The notes: generated by a model not told the origin, from the letters alone. A stretch of 64,000 nucleotides of DNA from Urophycis tenuis (GCA_036785325.1 JAXIVH010000006.1:1992157-2056156), one strand, 5' to 3'; positions 9,941 through 20,740 are shown, numbered from the stretch's first letter. A program made the numbers and translations.

Positions 9941-11261
9941 TATGGAGGACCAAAAGTGCAAAAATTAAATAAATAAATACACCATTAAATAATTCTTAAA
10001 TGTGTCATTAATTAATTAAAATTGGAATTAAATAATTAAATGTGTCATTAATTAATTAAAATACCAATTAATTTTATGTAAAAAAAAACAAACGTATATA
10101 ATCATTTCACTATTTAATTAATTTACATTTACATTTCATGATCCTGTGTTGCAGTGCTTCATGAATTGTCTAAACTGTCAAACTCGCCCATCAAAGTTGG
10201 TAGGCGGATCCTAATGCCTGATTGGTTACCCTGCGCATCAAGTCAAGGCAAATCAATTCCAGATAATGGATTGACGCAGAGCTCTTTGACACTCCGAACA
10301 TCGCTGCAATTTGACCAGCGGGTTACTCACTAAGAACTTGATGCTCCAGAACTGCACTCTATATGTCAAACGCCAAACGCCCCGGTCCCTGTGTGTGTAG
10401 GGCCTGATGCTCCCTGGTACCAGAGAAGCGGTGGACTACTTCTTCTAAATTTGCAGTCACTCTATAGTCAACATCTTGGTCGGAAAGTGCGGAAATAACT
10501 CCAAGAACTTCAATATATTCCTCGGAGTGTCTATTCGTACCCTTGGTATTTTTAGTCTATCTGTGTGGCTAAGGCTATTTACACCATTTTCGCGAGAACA
10601 TGGGGAATCAGAAAGGTTTTGGCTTTTACTGTCTATGGATTGGTAATAACGGTTCTGATTAATTTTCTGATGGGAAAGTGGTCTTTTATTTCCAGAATCT
10701 TTGTTCAGTGAACGCATAAACCAGTTTGTTAGTTAGCAGTTAAAAAAATACGATCTCTTTGTTTACTGTTGCCAAGCAACCGAAGTTTACAGACTGATCA
10801 CTGATTACCAACTGGTCAACTCTTGCTTTACATTTACTAAGACCTGATGGTGTAGTGTTAGAGGATAGCTCTTTAATGCAAAGATTAGGGGTTCGATCCC
10901 CAGGTGTTGCAAGCATTTTTCTTTTATTTTGGTTACCGGCATGAAGATCCTCCATTTTCTCTATCCAGGCCCTCTACTTCAGACCAAAGCAATGGATCAG
11001 ACTAGATTAGCGCTAGCCCCACCCACCGACTTTGATGGGCGAGTTTGACAGTTTAGACAATTCATGAAGCACTGCAACACAGGATCATGAAATGTAAATG
11101 TAAATCATGAAATGTAAATGTAAATAAATTAAATAGCCAAATGATTATATGTTTGTTTTTTAACATAAAATTAATCGGTATTTTAATTAATTAATGACAC
11201 ATTTAAGAATTATTTAAGGGTGTATTTATTTATTTAATTTTGGCACTTTTAGTCCTCCATA
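9941..11261. mobile_element. DNA element with about 240-bp terminal inverted repeats
   Basis: The left end TATGGAGGACCAAAAGTGC (from 9941) is matched in reverse by GCACTTTTAGTCCTCCATA ending at 11261. The inverted match runs about 240-260 nt (9943-10205 against 11022-11259), ending inside at AACTCGCCCATCAAAG. TA lies outside both ends, suggesting a TA target duplication. Inside, the - strand has a broken frame with QIAAMFGVSKSSA (10274-10312), which resembles the helix-turn-helix of an integrase-like ORF, with stops nearby. It is non-autonomous or decayed; family not assigned. Confidence 0.75.
10839..10911 (+). repeat. tRNA-like sequence (SINE head or tRNA pseudogene)
   Basis: Starts AAGACCTGATGGTGTAGTG (A-box region) and contains GGGGTTCGATCCCC (B box), closing with AGGTGTT, which pairs with the 5' AAGACCT at six of seven positions. 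The anticodon arm is poor. It is nested inside the long-TIR element. Confidence 0.5.
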
Positions 11262-11556
11262 CACTGAAGCCTCGTTGGATTATTGTATTGACCCTTGTCA
11301 TTGTAACAATAAAAGCACAGTGATGACACCTACAACATTCATTTAGATTTACTATCCTTGTCACCTACATACATGTAAGGTACAAGATGGCTAACAAAGT
11401 CCAACGGCGGGGCCAGCTGGACCAAAATAGGTTTAGCGTCGCCACTGACCGTCATCATCATCATCATTGCGTTTTTTGTTGTTTTTTTTCCGGCACAGAA
11501 ACCCGAGGCTGTAGCCCCGAATGCCCGAGTGGGTAACGGCTGCGACCTGTCTGCAA

Positions 11557-11591
11557 GGCGGGGCTTGATGTCCAGCCGGTCAAGCCCCGCC
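11557..11591. repeat. GC-rich hairpin, first copy
   Basis: Perfect 12-nt arms GGCGGGGCTTGA / TCAAGCCCCGCC with an 11-nt loop. The surrounding 80 bases recur inverted at 22945-23030. Confidence 0.7.
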
Positions 11592-11879
11592 CATGTCACG
11601 ACGTCACACGCAAAGCCCTGCTACGTTATCGTGGTTTGTTCAGGGACAGTCGGGATTTCAGAAACTCGGTCGAAGCAGCGCCTGGATTTGCCTGGATGTC
11701 GGATTTCATGTTGTTCTTCCCTAGTAGCTACATAAACGTTTACTAAACGAACGTTTCAAGTTCAATGGAAATATTTAATTACTTGAAATGATTATTGATG
11801 TGAGGACACATTAATCCACTATAGCAACAATGTAGCCTATTGGACTATTTGACTGAAGATTGCTGTTTGTATTTGTATT

Positions 11880-12785
11880 TTTTTATTAGGGACCGAGCCT
11901 GTGAAACAGGACGAGGTCCCTTTTGAAATTGGTCCGTTTATTATTTGTATTTATATTTTTGATTCATTTAAATTTTTAATACAAATTAAGTGAACATTAA
12001 AAAAAGTATTTCGCATAGATATATTGTGTTTTTGCTATTAATAAACAGGTTTGTCATCGTTTATGTCACTGACAGAAACCCGTTAGAAGAATAATACAAT
12101 CTTAAGGAGTGGAGAAGTGAGGCTTCATCATTCACCATTGTACAACAATCAGTCAAAGAAAGCATTATATAATTTACATATCTTCCAATGATGTATTTCT
12201 ACATTAGTCTAAAAGAAAGTTTTAGACTGAGAAACTTTTTTTAAAACCACTTTTTAGCCGACCTCAATCTGTTAACCTCTCTGTTTAGTTGTATTCATAC
12301 TGACTATTTTATTTACTCAAATAGTTACCTTTGCCAGCCAGTTTTAGGCCTACCTCCTGATCAGCCCTCTCTAAAATATTAGCCTACATTTCTATAGAGG
12401 GCATCCAGTACACCACCATCTTTTGTACTTTCATCTTTTTGTCATCTTATTTTTATTATTATACCTGACCTATCGCACCCATACTGCGTCATGTCCTATG
12501 TATTGATGTGTCATAGCCTTTGGTACTGTATGTGCATGTTTGTGTGGAGTGTATTTTGGGACTTGTCCAGGTAATCAAGGGCAGTGATACAAAACAATCC
12601 CTTCCATGGAATATCATAATGATTGAATAAAGCCAGTGAAAGCAAATAATGAAGATCAATACCAAAAGAAAAGTTTCTATTATTTAGCAACAATGAACAG
12701 ACTCTTTTGATCAAACTATGTAATGCAGACCAAGCCATTCCCCTGACAATATTAATCATACAATTATTATCTTTACATCCTGCAG
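11880..12785 (+). other. Non-coding spacer with a repeat fragment
   Basis: 11886-11940 reads TATTAGGGACCGAGCCTGTG then ACGAGGTCCCTTTTGAAATT, a piece resembling a common teleost dispersed repeat. The remainder is AT-rich with stop codons in all frames; no gene seen. Confidence 0.4.
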
Positions 12786-12848
12786 TGCAGGATGATCTGG
12801 ACGCTGAATGGCCTCTCACATCTTCAGAGTACATCTCTCCACCACCAA
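12786..12848 (+). CDS. Possible orphan exon, phase 1-1
   Basis: Preceded by TTTACATCCTGCAG and followed by GTAATT. It encodes about 20 residues (QDDLDAEWPLTSSEYISPPP) and is phase 1 in and out, like the RCA exons around it. It could be a remnant exon of a lost RCA paralogue or a chance open frame. No homology recognised. Confidence 0.2.
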
Positions 12849-13348
12849 GTAATTTACAGCTGCCATGCATCTTTGTGTGTGACGATACCTCGCCAGCAGA
12901 CTGGAAAAAACGACAACTTGCTACCTCAGACTGATAAATTATCTGCGGCATCTTACTACATGGCTACAGAGAAATAACTCTGACTTTTTTTCAACAATTC
13001 TTTCATTTATTAAACTCAAGAGAACATTAATCTGGAACGTTGACCTCTTATTCAGTTGAAGATAACATTAATCATCAGAGGACTTCTCTGTCACTCCTGA
13101 AAGGAAAGCATAACATGTTATTCAATTTGACATAGTTAACATATTATTGAGCATGGTTGCAGCAGGATGGGGTATGAGCATTGCAAGCAGAAGCACAGCA
13201 CAGGTATCCTTGAGCATAGCTGCAGCAGGTTTGGTATCAGGCTCTGTCTTGGTTATTTGTTCCCTTAATGATCTGCTTTGCAGTTATTTTACATCATTCA
13301 TGTTAATTCATTCAACATTTCAACGTTATACAACTTTCTATTATTTTG

Positions 13349-13544
13349 CTATCTCATAAGACTATCACGTTTGTCATTCTCGATATAACGTTACGCACAC
13401 ACACGCACACACACACACACACACACACAGTAGGATTTTAGTGTAGGATTTTATCACATATGCTGAATGCTGACCATTAAACTGCCAAAATGCCCAAACG
13501 TTACAACAATATAACTTTTTCTATTAACTTTGCTATCTCATTCG
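13349..13544 (+). repeat. Local tandem duplication, first unit, with (CA)n
   Basis: The segment TCGATATAACGTTACGCACA through GCTGAATGCTGACCATTAAA is repeated at 22641-22775. The second unit starts at 13531 and is split by the hAT insertion at 13545-22629. (AC)n at 13399-13429. Confidence 0.6.
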
Positions 13545-13689
13545 CAGGGCTCTCAAGTTTTGAAAAAAGTTCAGAGTGAGATTTTGGCGGCGGCGGGGGG
13601 GGTTAGGGTGGGGATGGGGGTCTGATCTTATAAATGACACATAGCTTCGTACAAATAAAGAAATGTTTATTTAATTCAGCATGTCTTAG

Positions 13690-13692
13690 TGG

Positions 13693-13763
<71 letters not shown>
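13690..13763 (+). repeat. (GT)n microsatellite
   Basis: About 35 GT units downstream of the hAT coding piece. Confidence 0.95.
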
Positions 13764-13764
<1 letters not shown>

Positions 13765-13770
13765 TAATGG

Positions 13771-14096
13771 TTAGGCCTTGTGTTGTGTGTTGTAGTTGTT
13801 GGTGGCAGATTTTGAGGCCTTGAGCACGGAGGTTGGTGGTTCCCATTTGTAACATAGTGGTTCCAGGTCAGCCATTTTGACTGTCATGATGGATGACAAC
13901 GTTCCATCAAGTTCCAGGCTGTTTCGGGTTTTGGTTTTGTTCAGGCCGACCTTGGAAAAAACCCTCTCAGCATCAGCATTTGAGTGAGGGAGGACTAGGA
14001 CTAATGCTGCTATTTTGGAAAGCCTTCCAAACTGGCTCAAACCAGTCACCTTTGAAAAAGGAACCAAGAGCCTCTATTACTGCTTTGCTTTTATGA
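13771..14096 (-). pseudogene. hAT transposase C-terminal fragment
   Basis: The - strand frame contains LVLPHSNADAERVFSKVGLN, the typical hAT C-terminal dimerisation motif (NADAERVFS), followed by NKTKTRNSLELDGTLSSIM, and ends at a stop near 13771. Upstream on the - strand (14097-14215) are further transposase-like pieces (FDAEEFWGNMF) in broken frames, then the LTR element. In intact elements the motif helps the transposase dimerise. Only the end of the protein remains and it is interrupted by frameshifts, so it is a fossil. Confidence 0.65.
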
Positions 14097-14232
14097 GTTC
14101 AATTGATTATGTGTATGCCATGTGGTGCAAGATATTTCTTACCTTGCTCTTGATTAAGAACATATTCCCCCAAAACTCCTCAGCATCAAAGGTGGTGGGG
14201 TCTTGGGGCATGGGGATATCCATTAGTGATGG

Positions 14233-14259
<27 letters not shown>

Positions 14260-14263
<4 letters not shown>

Positions 14264-15225
14264 GCCTGTAGTAGGTAAGGATGGCCGACTTGGGAAAGGA
14301 GGGGGGCGTTTACGCTGAGTCACGTGGAGAAACAATAAAGTCTCGTGGCCGAGACGAACTATCGTTTGTTCTCGTTGTCTGAGTGGTGTCGCTACTGGTA
14401 GGATCCGTGGCCTGAGGAACAGCATTGCGCTTAGGCAAAGTAATCGGGGTTGCTGGACTTTTCAGAGTTACCCTATGGGGATGGCCGAGTGATACACAAC
14501 CGAAGACGGGTGTTGGTATTCGTGACCGTCACGTTTGTCAGGTAGGAACTTGTGTTGGTTCCAATTATCCCTATCGTTACATCTCAGCTTTTAACTCTTA
14601 CAGCGCATAGCGGATTTATCCTAACCATTGCTGTGTCTGTTTTAGGAACGACTGTGCTGGGAGTGATCAATAGCCACTGTTTTGTTTGGTTTATTTTCGT
14701 TTTGTTGTTTTTATGCTGAGTGCCATCCTATGTTGTATATTGCAATTAGCTACTCTTCCATGCTGGGGACATTCGTGCAGGCTCATAGCCTACTTGGCTG
14801 CAACCCCAGGCCTATTTAATTTCCTCAACATAAGCCTCCGAGGTTTTAAACCGAACACCTCACTTTTAATCGTATGCGGTGGTTATATTTGCTTTGTGTG
14901 GTGTGTATTGGATTACTTTGGTTTATGCCGTCTTTGTAGTGTTGTGAACCTGTATTTTACTTTCTCTTTTTTTTGTCTTTTGTGTGTTTATGTTTTGTGA
15001 GGTAGTTGTCTGGCTTTGCCTTGCGTAGGCCCCTTTGAGTGTAAACCTGAGGCCTAGGTTGAGTGCCCTATGTACTGTTGAGTCTATTAGCGTTTGTCGA
15101 ATGGAAATTTATAAACTGTGATTGATCTCGTTATAGAGATATATTTTACCTGGACAAAAGAAATAAATTATATTTTGGTATTTTTCTCAATCCGTTTCCT
15201 GCGTGCTTTCATGCTGGGGGTAACA
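14260..15225 (+). repeat. 5' LTR
   Basis: Begins TGTAGCCTGTAGTAGG and ends GGGGGTAACA. It contains AATAAA at 14334-14339, followed by GTCTCGTGGCCGAGAC, a short inverted repeat. I found about four differences from the 3' LTR: G/C near 14293, G/A near 14927, G/A near 15101, C/T at 15224. Confidence 0.93.
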
Positions 15226-15245
15226 TTTGGCGTTGTCGGCAATCT
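15226..15245 (+). other. Primer-binding region
   Basis: TTTGGCGTTGTCGGC directly follows the LTR. A TGG start is as expected for pairing with a tRNA 3' CCA end. The tRNA is not identified. Confidence 0.5.
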
Positions 15246-15470
15246 TTCTTTTTTTGAGAACTGAATACAAGGAAAGGGGCACTCATTGTTGGCTTCGGGT
15301 TGTAGTGGATTTGTGGCACTCAGGTTTTCTTTATATCAAAACAGTGGCTATTGTCTGAAGATCTACTGAAATCAAGACGAAGACTTCGGAAAGCAGCACC
15401 TTGATTGGACACACGACTGGGGTTTATGCTTGTCTGATTTGGTTTTTGTGTGTTGGTATAGCACATTGTT

Positions 15471-16571
15471 ATGTCTCTTTCACCCAGTAATATGGAAGAA
15501 CAGCTTCGGACGCTGACAGAACTTGTACAACAGCTACAATCTGACAACGAACGGTTAAGGGCTAACACCAATCCCACACCAGAACCTAGTAGTAGTAGTA
15601 CCGCGGGCACAAGTACTGTCTCTGAACGATATGTGTATATACCAAGAGAGAGAAAATGCCCGAGATTTTCTGGCAAACCCTCTGATAATTTAACAGTGGA
15701 AGATTGGGTGGAGGAAATGCGCAGTTCCTTGGAGAGCCGTCGCATGTCCACTAATGAACAAGCCTTGTTCATATATGATCATTTAGACGGAGAGGCTAAA
15801 ACTGAAATAAAATTCCGTCCAGCAGCTGATAAGAACAACCCGGACAGGATTTTAACCATCTTAGGGGAAATCTATGGATGCTCTCAATCGTATATTGCCT
15901 TACAAAAAAAGTTTTTTCAACGTAGACAGTTAGAAGGTGAATCTATGCGTGAGTATTCACATTCTTTACTGTCGCTAATGGAAGTTATCAAACGAAGAAA
16001 CCCTACTGCCATTTCTAATGCTGACCATGTACTCCGTGATCAGTTTATTGAACATGTTCGGGATAGTATGCTCCGCAGAGAGTTGAAACGATCGTTACGG
16101 CTAAATCCTAACGTGTCTTTTTTGACTATTCGCAGCGAAGCCATCCGATGGGTGGAAGAAGGTGATCATAGTGGTAATCCAAGGGCCCGTGCATATTCCT
16201 GTGATACCCAGATTGAGGTGATGGGTGAGTGTAATATGGACAGCCAAACTGTTGTAACCAAGCGGACAGACGACTTGTCAGAATTGAAAGAAAGTTTTCG
16301 GAAACAACAGGCTCAGTTAGATCTTTTATTACAACATTTTGCTTTGACTACGACCCAAACATCAGCTACTACACCAGCCACAAGTAGACCAGCTAGAACG
16401 TACCGTTATGATGCTGTGGGAAAGCCTATTTGTAACCGTTGTAACCAAGCTGGCCATATAGCAAGGTTCTGTCGAGTGGGGAGAGGGTCAGATGGTACAT
16501 CTAGGAGAACAGAGTACCCTACTCCACAGGTGGGCCTGGTTGCTAATATTTCTGAGCCGCAGGGAAACTAA
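15471..16571 (+). CDS. gag: Gypsy Gag (366 aa)
   Basis: Structural protein that forms the virus-like particle. The first ATG (MSLSPSNMEEQ) is used; a second Met lies seven codons later. The N-terminal 50 residues are Gln/Glu-rich and coil-like; the middle (60-240) is the retrotransposon-Gag helical region. Near residue 320 stands one CCHC zinc knuckle (CNRCNQAGHIARFC, spacing C-x2-C-x4-H-x4-C) for RNA binding. The frame ends GGA-AAC-TAA, and the last two sense codons are part of a -1 slippery heptamer, so a fraction of ribosomes should continue into pol. Confidence 0.93.
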   Translation: MSLSPSNMEEQLRTLTELVQQLQSDNERLRANTNPTPEPSSSSTAGTSTVSERYVYIPRERKCPRFSGKPSDNLTVEDWVEEMRSSLESRRMSTNEQALFIYDHLDGEAKTEIKFRPAADKNNPDRILTILGEIYGCSQSYIALQKKFFQRRQLEGESMREYSHSLLSLMEVIKRRNPTAISNADHVLRDQFIEHVRDSMLRRELKRSLRLNPNVSFLTIRSEAIRWVEEGDHSGNPRARAYSCDTQIEVMGECNMDSQTVVTKRTDDLSELKESFRKQQAQLDLLLQHFALTTTQTSATTPATSRPARTYRYDAVGKPICNRCNQAGHIARFCRVGRGSDGTSRRTEYPTPQVGLVANISEPQGN

Positions 16572-16602
16572 TACCCTCTGATGTAGAGAGCCGAACATCA
16601 GG
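16562..16602 (+). promoter_or_regulatory. -1 ribosomal frameshift signal, gag/pol
   Basis: G-GGA-AAC at 16562-16568 in the gag frame fits X-XXY-YYZ, with the gag TAA stop immediately after it. Eight to nine bases downstream, CTGATGT (16578-16584) can pair with ACATCAG (16595-16601) around a 10-nt loop, extended by a T-G pair. The pol frame is exactly -1 relative to gag and is open from 16556. Confidence 0.85.
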
Positions 16603-19600
16603 TGCGGGTAATGGGGGCTCAATAGCAACGTCTACATGTAGGTCTAAACTCATAGGAAAGTGTCCGGTAGTGGAAGTTGAAATGCAAGGAGTTTCTGTCC
16701 CATGTTTATTAGACACGGGATCAATGGTAACTACAGTGACAGAAGATTTTTTTCACAGACATTTTTGTTCTTTGTCAGCTCAGCTCCAACATTGTCGCTG
16801 GCTTCAACTCAGAGCAGCGAACGGCTTAGAAGTCCCATACTTAGGCTATTTGGAGGCGGATATTCATGTCTTGGGTAAAACTTTACCAAAAATGGGGGTA
16901 CTGGTGGTTCGAGACCCTAGTGATCTGCACACTAGGGCACAAAAATCTAGAGTACCGGGTTTGTTAGGCATGAATATAATAAGTCAATGCTACAATGAGT
17001 TGTTTTTGCAACATGGATCTGCTTTGTTTCAAGCCCCACTTGTCAAATCGGCGGGGGAGGCTTGGAAGCAAGCTTTCACACAATGTCATCAGCTTGATTG
17101 TCTGCCCCCTACTGGTTGTCTGGGGAATGTGAGAGTAGCGGGGCACACTTCTGTTTGTATCCCAGCTGGCTCAGTTAAGTTAGTGGAAACAACAAGAAAT
17201 CAACATTCAGTACCCTCAGTTCAGTCGGTCTTATTTGAGCCCATTGACAACGACCTCCCTACTGGAATCTTACTCTCTAGAGCTTTCCTTTCTCCTGATC
17301 GAGGGCAGATATTGGTGCCAGTCACTAATGTGGAGACCAGAGAGGTGTGGCTGCCTGCCCGCATGATGTTGGGAACCTTGTTCATTGTTGAACAACAGAT
17401 AAGCAACCAGAAAGTAACATTTCAGGAAGAGATTGATGGGAATGAGCGGGTTGCAGTGGTACAGTCACTAAGGGTAGAACACAACACCTTGGACCTGTCT
17501 AGCTTATCCTGGCCAACACTAACCCGCCATGAGGAACAACAAGGCCAAGAACTTTTGCAGCGCTATAGCACAGTCTTTAGCCAGGGGGAGGGGGATGTTG
17601 GGTGCACAGATTTAATAGAACATGAGATCCCACTGATGGATGACGCACCAGTCCGACAACGTTACCGTCGCCTGCCGCCATCACAGTATGAACAGGTTAA
17701 AGCCCATATTCAGGATTTGCTGGATAGAGAGATAGTCCGGGTGAGCTGCAGTCCCTACTCAGCCCCAATTGTAGTGGTGCAAAAGAAGAACGGGACCATT
17801 CGCCTATGTGTCGACTACCGCCAACTCAATTCAAAGACCAGAAAAGACGCTTTTCCGTTACCACGGATTGAAGAATCATTAGATGCATTAACTGGTGCCA
17901 AGCTGTTCTCCACTCTTGATCTAACCAGTGGATATAATCAAGTTCCAATGGCTGAAAAAGATAAACCAAAGACTGCGTTCTGCACTCCGTTCGGTTTATT
18001 CGAGTTTAACCGTATGCCTTTCGGTCTTTGTAATGCACCAAGTTCGTTCCAACGGCTGATGGAGCGAATTTTTGGAGATGAGCGTTACCAGTCCCTCTTG
18101 TTGTACTTGGACGACATAGTTATATTCTCTCCTTCTTTCTCTTCACACTTGCAACGGTTGGAAATGGTCTTTGGAAGACTACAACAGCACAACTTGAAGC
18201 TCAGGTTAGAAAAGTGTAGTTTTTTCCAGACCGAGGTCCACTACCTGGGTCATGTGATTTCGCCCCTTGGAGTGTCAACGGACCCAGAGAAGATTCGGGC
18301 AGTTTCTGAGTGGAAGCGTCCGGTAACCCTGAAGGAACTTCGATCTTTCCTTGGCTTTGCCTCCTATTATCGGAGGTTTGTCGCTCAGTTTGCAAAGTAC
18401 GCTGCCCCATTGCACCAGTTGGTAGCTCTACTCCAAGGTGGCAAGAAGAAACCAGGTCCTACCAGGTTGGGAGGGAAGTGGGACGAAGCCTGCGAACAAG
18501 CATTTTCCACCTTAAAAGATAAATTGGTGACAACACCGGTGTTAGCTTATGCTGACTTCACCAAACCATTTATTTTAGAAGTAGATGCAAGCCACACGGG
18601 ATTGGGCGCAGTTCTCTCCCAGGAACAAGAGGGGAAGAAAAGACCTGTCGCCTATGCCAGCCGAGGACTACATGCAACTGAACGGAACATGTCCAATTAT
18701 AGTTCAATGAAGTTAGAACTCCTCGGGTTAAAATGGGCAGTCACTGAAAAGTTCAGGGAATACTTGCTGGGGGCCAAGTTTACCGTCTTCACAGACAACA
18801 ACCCCCTGAGCTATTTGCGGACTGCCAAGCTAGGAGCAGTCGAGCAACGCTGGGCATCCCAACTAGCACTGTTTGACTTTGACATCAAGTACCGTCCAGG
18901 GCATACAAACCAGAATGCTGATGCATTGTCCCGTCAACGTGACTGTCCGGTCCAGGTCACAATGGAGGAAGTGGCATCTGGGGTTTCCCTCCCTCCAGCC
19001 CCTGGGCAACAGTGGGCCGCCACAGTCTCTTTGATCGATGCTTTTCCCGTGCGCCAGTCAGTAGACCTAGTGGCGCTGCAAGCAGCAGATCCAGTCATCC
19101 GCGCTTTCCTGGTGTACTGGCGGAGAGGTCGACCTCCTTCGGCGGAAGAACGAGCCACAGAAACAAGAATAGTCTTGGACCTACTTAAACAGTGGAAAAG
19201 AATTCGAGATCGGGCTGGTGTCCTGTACCGCCACACACACATGCCGGGGGAGAATAGAGAAATGCTACAGCTGTTACTCCCAGATGCATTGAAATCCGAA
19301 GTGTTGACGGCCCTTCACGACAACCATGGCCATCAGGGATGTGAACGGACTACCCATCTGGTCCGACAGAGGTGCTACTGGCCCCGGATGAGAAGCGAGA
19401 TTGAGCAGTGGTGTCAGCAATGTTCTCGTTGCGTGACAGCTAAAGCCATTCATCCCAAGGTCAGGACCTTCCCGGGCACGCTGGTGGCTTCGAGGCCCTT
19501 GGAGATCGTGGCAATTGATTTCACAGTGCTAGATCGAGCGAGTGACGGACGTGAAAACGTTCTAGTAGTTACCGATATTTTTTCGAAGTTCACTCAGGCC

Positions 19601-20734
19601 TTCCCAACCCCGGACCAGAAGGCGAGCACTGTGGCGCGTATTCTCCGAGATAAATGGTTCTACATCTATGGAACTCCCCGGCGGCTGCATTCAGATCAAG
19701 GCCGCAGCTTTGAGGGAGAGTTGCTGAGAGCATTGTGCAAGGTCTATGAGGTGGAGAAGAGTCGCACTACGCCATACCACCCCCAAGGTAATGGTCAGTG
19801 CGAAAGATTCAATCGTACTATGCACGACCTCTTGCGAACTTTGCCAGCCGATAAGAAGAGAAGATGGCCGCAACACCTCCCGACGCTGCTGTTTGCATAT
19901 AATACTACGGTAAACCAATCTACTGGCCATTCACCTTATGAACTAATGTTTGGTCAAAAACCAAAGCTCCCCATTGACGCACTATTGGGGGCAGCGGAAG
20001 AGGACCCAACCGAAGGATCGGTTGGTGAATGGGTGAAGAACCAACAAGAATTCCTCCAATTTGCCTACGCTAGTGTTGAGCGACAGTTGAAAACCGTGGC
20101 AGCCCAACGGGCCCAACAGCAACAAATGGACAAGGTCACTCCAGTGCTCCCACCTGGCACCATCGTCTATAGGAAACGACATGCCCCGGGTCGAAACAAG
20201 ATCCAGGATGTCTGGGACAACACCAGATATAGGGTGGTGAAGTGCCTGGATGATGCCGGCAGGGTGTACACCATCTGCCCTGTGGAAGACCAAGAGCGAA
20301 CAAAAAATATCCATAGAGCCGAGTTGCGGGTGGTCCCGGGGCATGCGCCCAACAGTCCACGGGACAGTCCAGCCGTTCCACTGGAGGAATGTCCAGCAGA
20401 GGGAAGCGAGCCACCGGACCAACACGATAGCAGTGTGGAGGATGTTGGCCCCTGGGTGTTGCAGCGGGACAGAGCCCCACCAACAGAACCAGGGCCCAGC
20501 AGCAATGAAGGTGACGTTGGCCAGCGGGAGATTCGGGGGGACGAAGGTCCACCAACCGAGCAACCAGGCCCACATTCGCCCCTGTCGTTATCCCCTACTG
20601 TCAGACGGTCATCCCGGGCGACGGCAGGCGTACATTCCAATCCACACCATCTTCCTCACCCAGCACGTACCAACACCATACAGTGCCATTTTAGACCTTG
20701 GCTAGATTCTCCTGGCATGTCACCGGGTCGGTGA
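16562..20734 (+). CDS. pol: Gypsy Pol: protease, RT, RNase H, integrase
   Basis: Made as a Gag-Pol fusion by -1 frameshifting; the frame is open back to 16556 and has no ATG until 16682, so independent initiation is unlikely. Counting from the GTG codon at 16670: aspartic protease LLDTGSMVTTV (Asp 15); reverse transcriptase from about 330 with LYLDDIVIF (YLDD 479-482); RNase H with FILEVDASHTGLG and later FTDNNPLSYL; integrase zinc region H-x3-H-x-C-x2-C starting near 883 (CQQCSRC); catalytic core Asp in AIDFTVLD, Asp in LHSDQGRSF, Glu in GNGQCERF. The C-terminus is Pro-rich with no chromodomain visible. No stops or frameshifts. It copies the element's RNA and inserts the cDNA. Confidence 0.93.
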   Translation, partial: GKLIPSDVESRTSGAGNGGSIATSTCRSKLIGKCPVVEVEMQGVSVPCLLDTGSMVTTVTEDFFHRHFCSLSAQLQHCRWLQLRAANGLEVPYLGYLEADIHVLGKTLPKMGVLVVRDPSDLHTRAQKSRVPGLLGMNIISQCYNELFLQHGSALFQAPLVKSAGEAWKQAFTQCHQLDCLPPTGCLGNVRVAGHTSVCIPAGSVKLVETTRNQHSVPSVQSVLFEPIDNDLPTGILLSRAFLSPDRGQILVPVTNVETREVWLPARMMLGTLFIVEQQISNQKVTFQEEIDGNERVAVVQSLRVEHNTLDLSSLSWPTLTRHEEQQGQELLQRYSTVFSQGEGDVGCTDLIEHEIPLMDDAPVRQRYRRLPPSQYEQVKAHIQDLLDREIVRVSCSPYSAPIVVVQKKNGTIRLCVDYRQLNSKTRKDAFPLPRIEESLDALTGAKLFSTLDLTSGYNQVPMAEKDKPKTAFCTPFGLFEFNRMPFGLCNAPSSFQRLMERIFGDERYQSLLLYLDDIVIFSPSFSSHLQRLEMVFGRLQQHNLKLRLEKCSFFQTEVHYLGHVISPLGVSTDPEKIRAVSEWKRPVTLKELRSFLGFASYYRRFVAQFAKYAAPLHQLVALLQGGKKKPGPTRLGGKWDEACEQAFSTLKDKLVTTPVLAYADFTKPFILEVDASHTGLGAVLSQEQEGKKRPVAYASRGLHATERNMSNYSSMKLELLGLKWAVTEKFREYLLGAKFTVFTDNNPLSYLRTAKLGAVEQRWASQLALFDFDIKYRPGHTNQNADALSRQRDCPVQVTMEEVASGVSLPPAPGQQWAATVSLIDAFPVRQSVDLVALQAADPVIRAFLVYWRRGRPPSAEERATETRIVLDLLKQWKRIRDRAGVLYRHTHMPGENREMLQLLLPDALKSEVLTALHDNHGHQGCERTTHLVRQRCYWPRMRSEIEQWCQQCSRCVTAKAIHPKVRTFPGTLVASRPLEIVAIDFTVLDRASDGRENVLVVTDIFSKFTQAFPTPDQKASTVARILRDKWFYIYGTPRRLHSDQGRSFEGELLRALCKVYEVEKSRTTPYHPQGNGQCERFNRTMHDLLRTLPADKKRRWPQHLPTLLFAYNTTVNQSTGHSPYELMFGQKPKLPIDALLGAAEEDPTEGSVGEWVKNQQEFLQFAYASVERQLKTVAAQRAQQQQMDKVTPVLPPGTIVYRKRHAPGRNKIQDVWDNTRYRVVKCLDDAGRVYTICPVEDQERTKNIHRAELRVVPGHAPNSPRDSPAVPLEECPAEGSEPPDQHDSSVEDVGPWVLQRDRAPPTEPGPSSNEGDVGQREIRGDEGPPTEQPGPHSPLSLSPTVRRSSRATAGVHSNPHHLPHPARTNTIQCHFRPWLDSPGMSPGR

Positions 20735-20740
20735 CACTTT

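Noticed and set aside
14686..15000. 104-aa Cys/Leu-rich frame in each LTR
   Set aside because: Present in both LTRs only because they are identical; no known LTR protein, and the region is non-coding leader sequence.
19982..20640. Long - strand frames (up to 197 aa) under the Gypsy pol
   Set aside because: Shadows of the conserved pol frame, without motifs of their own.
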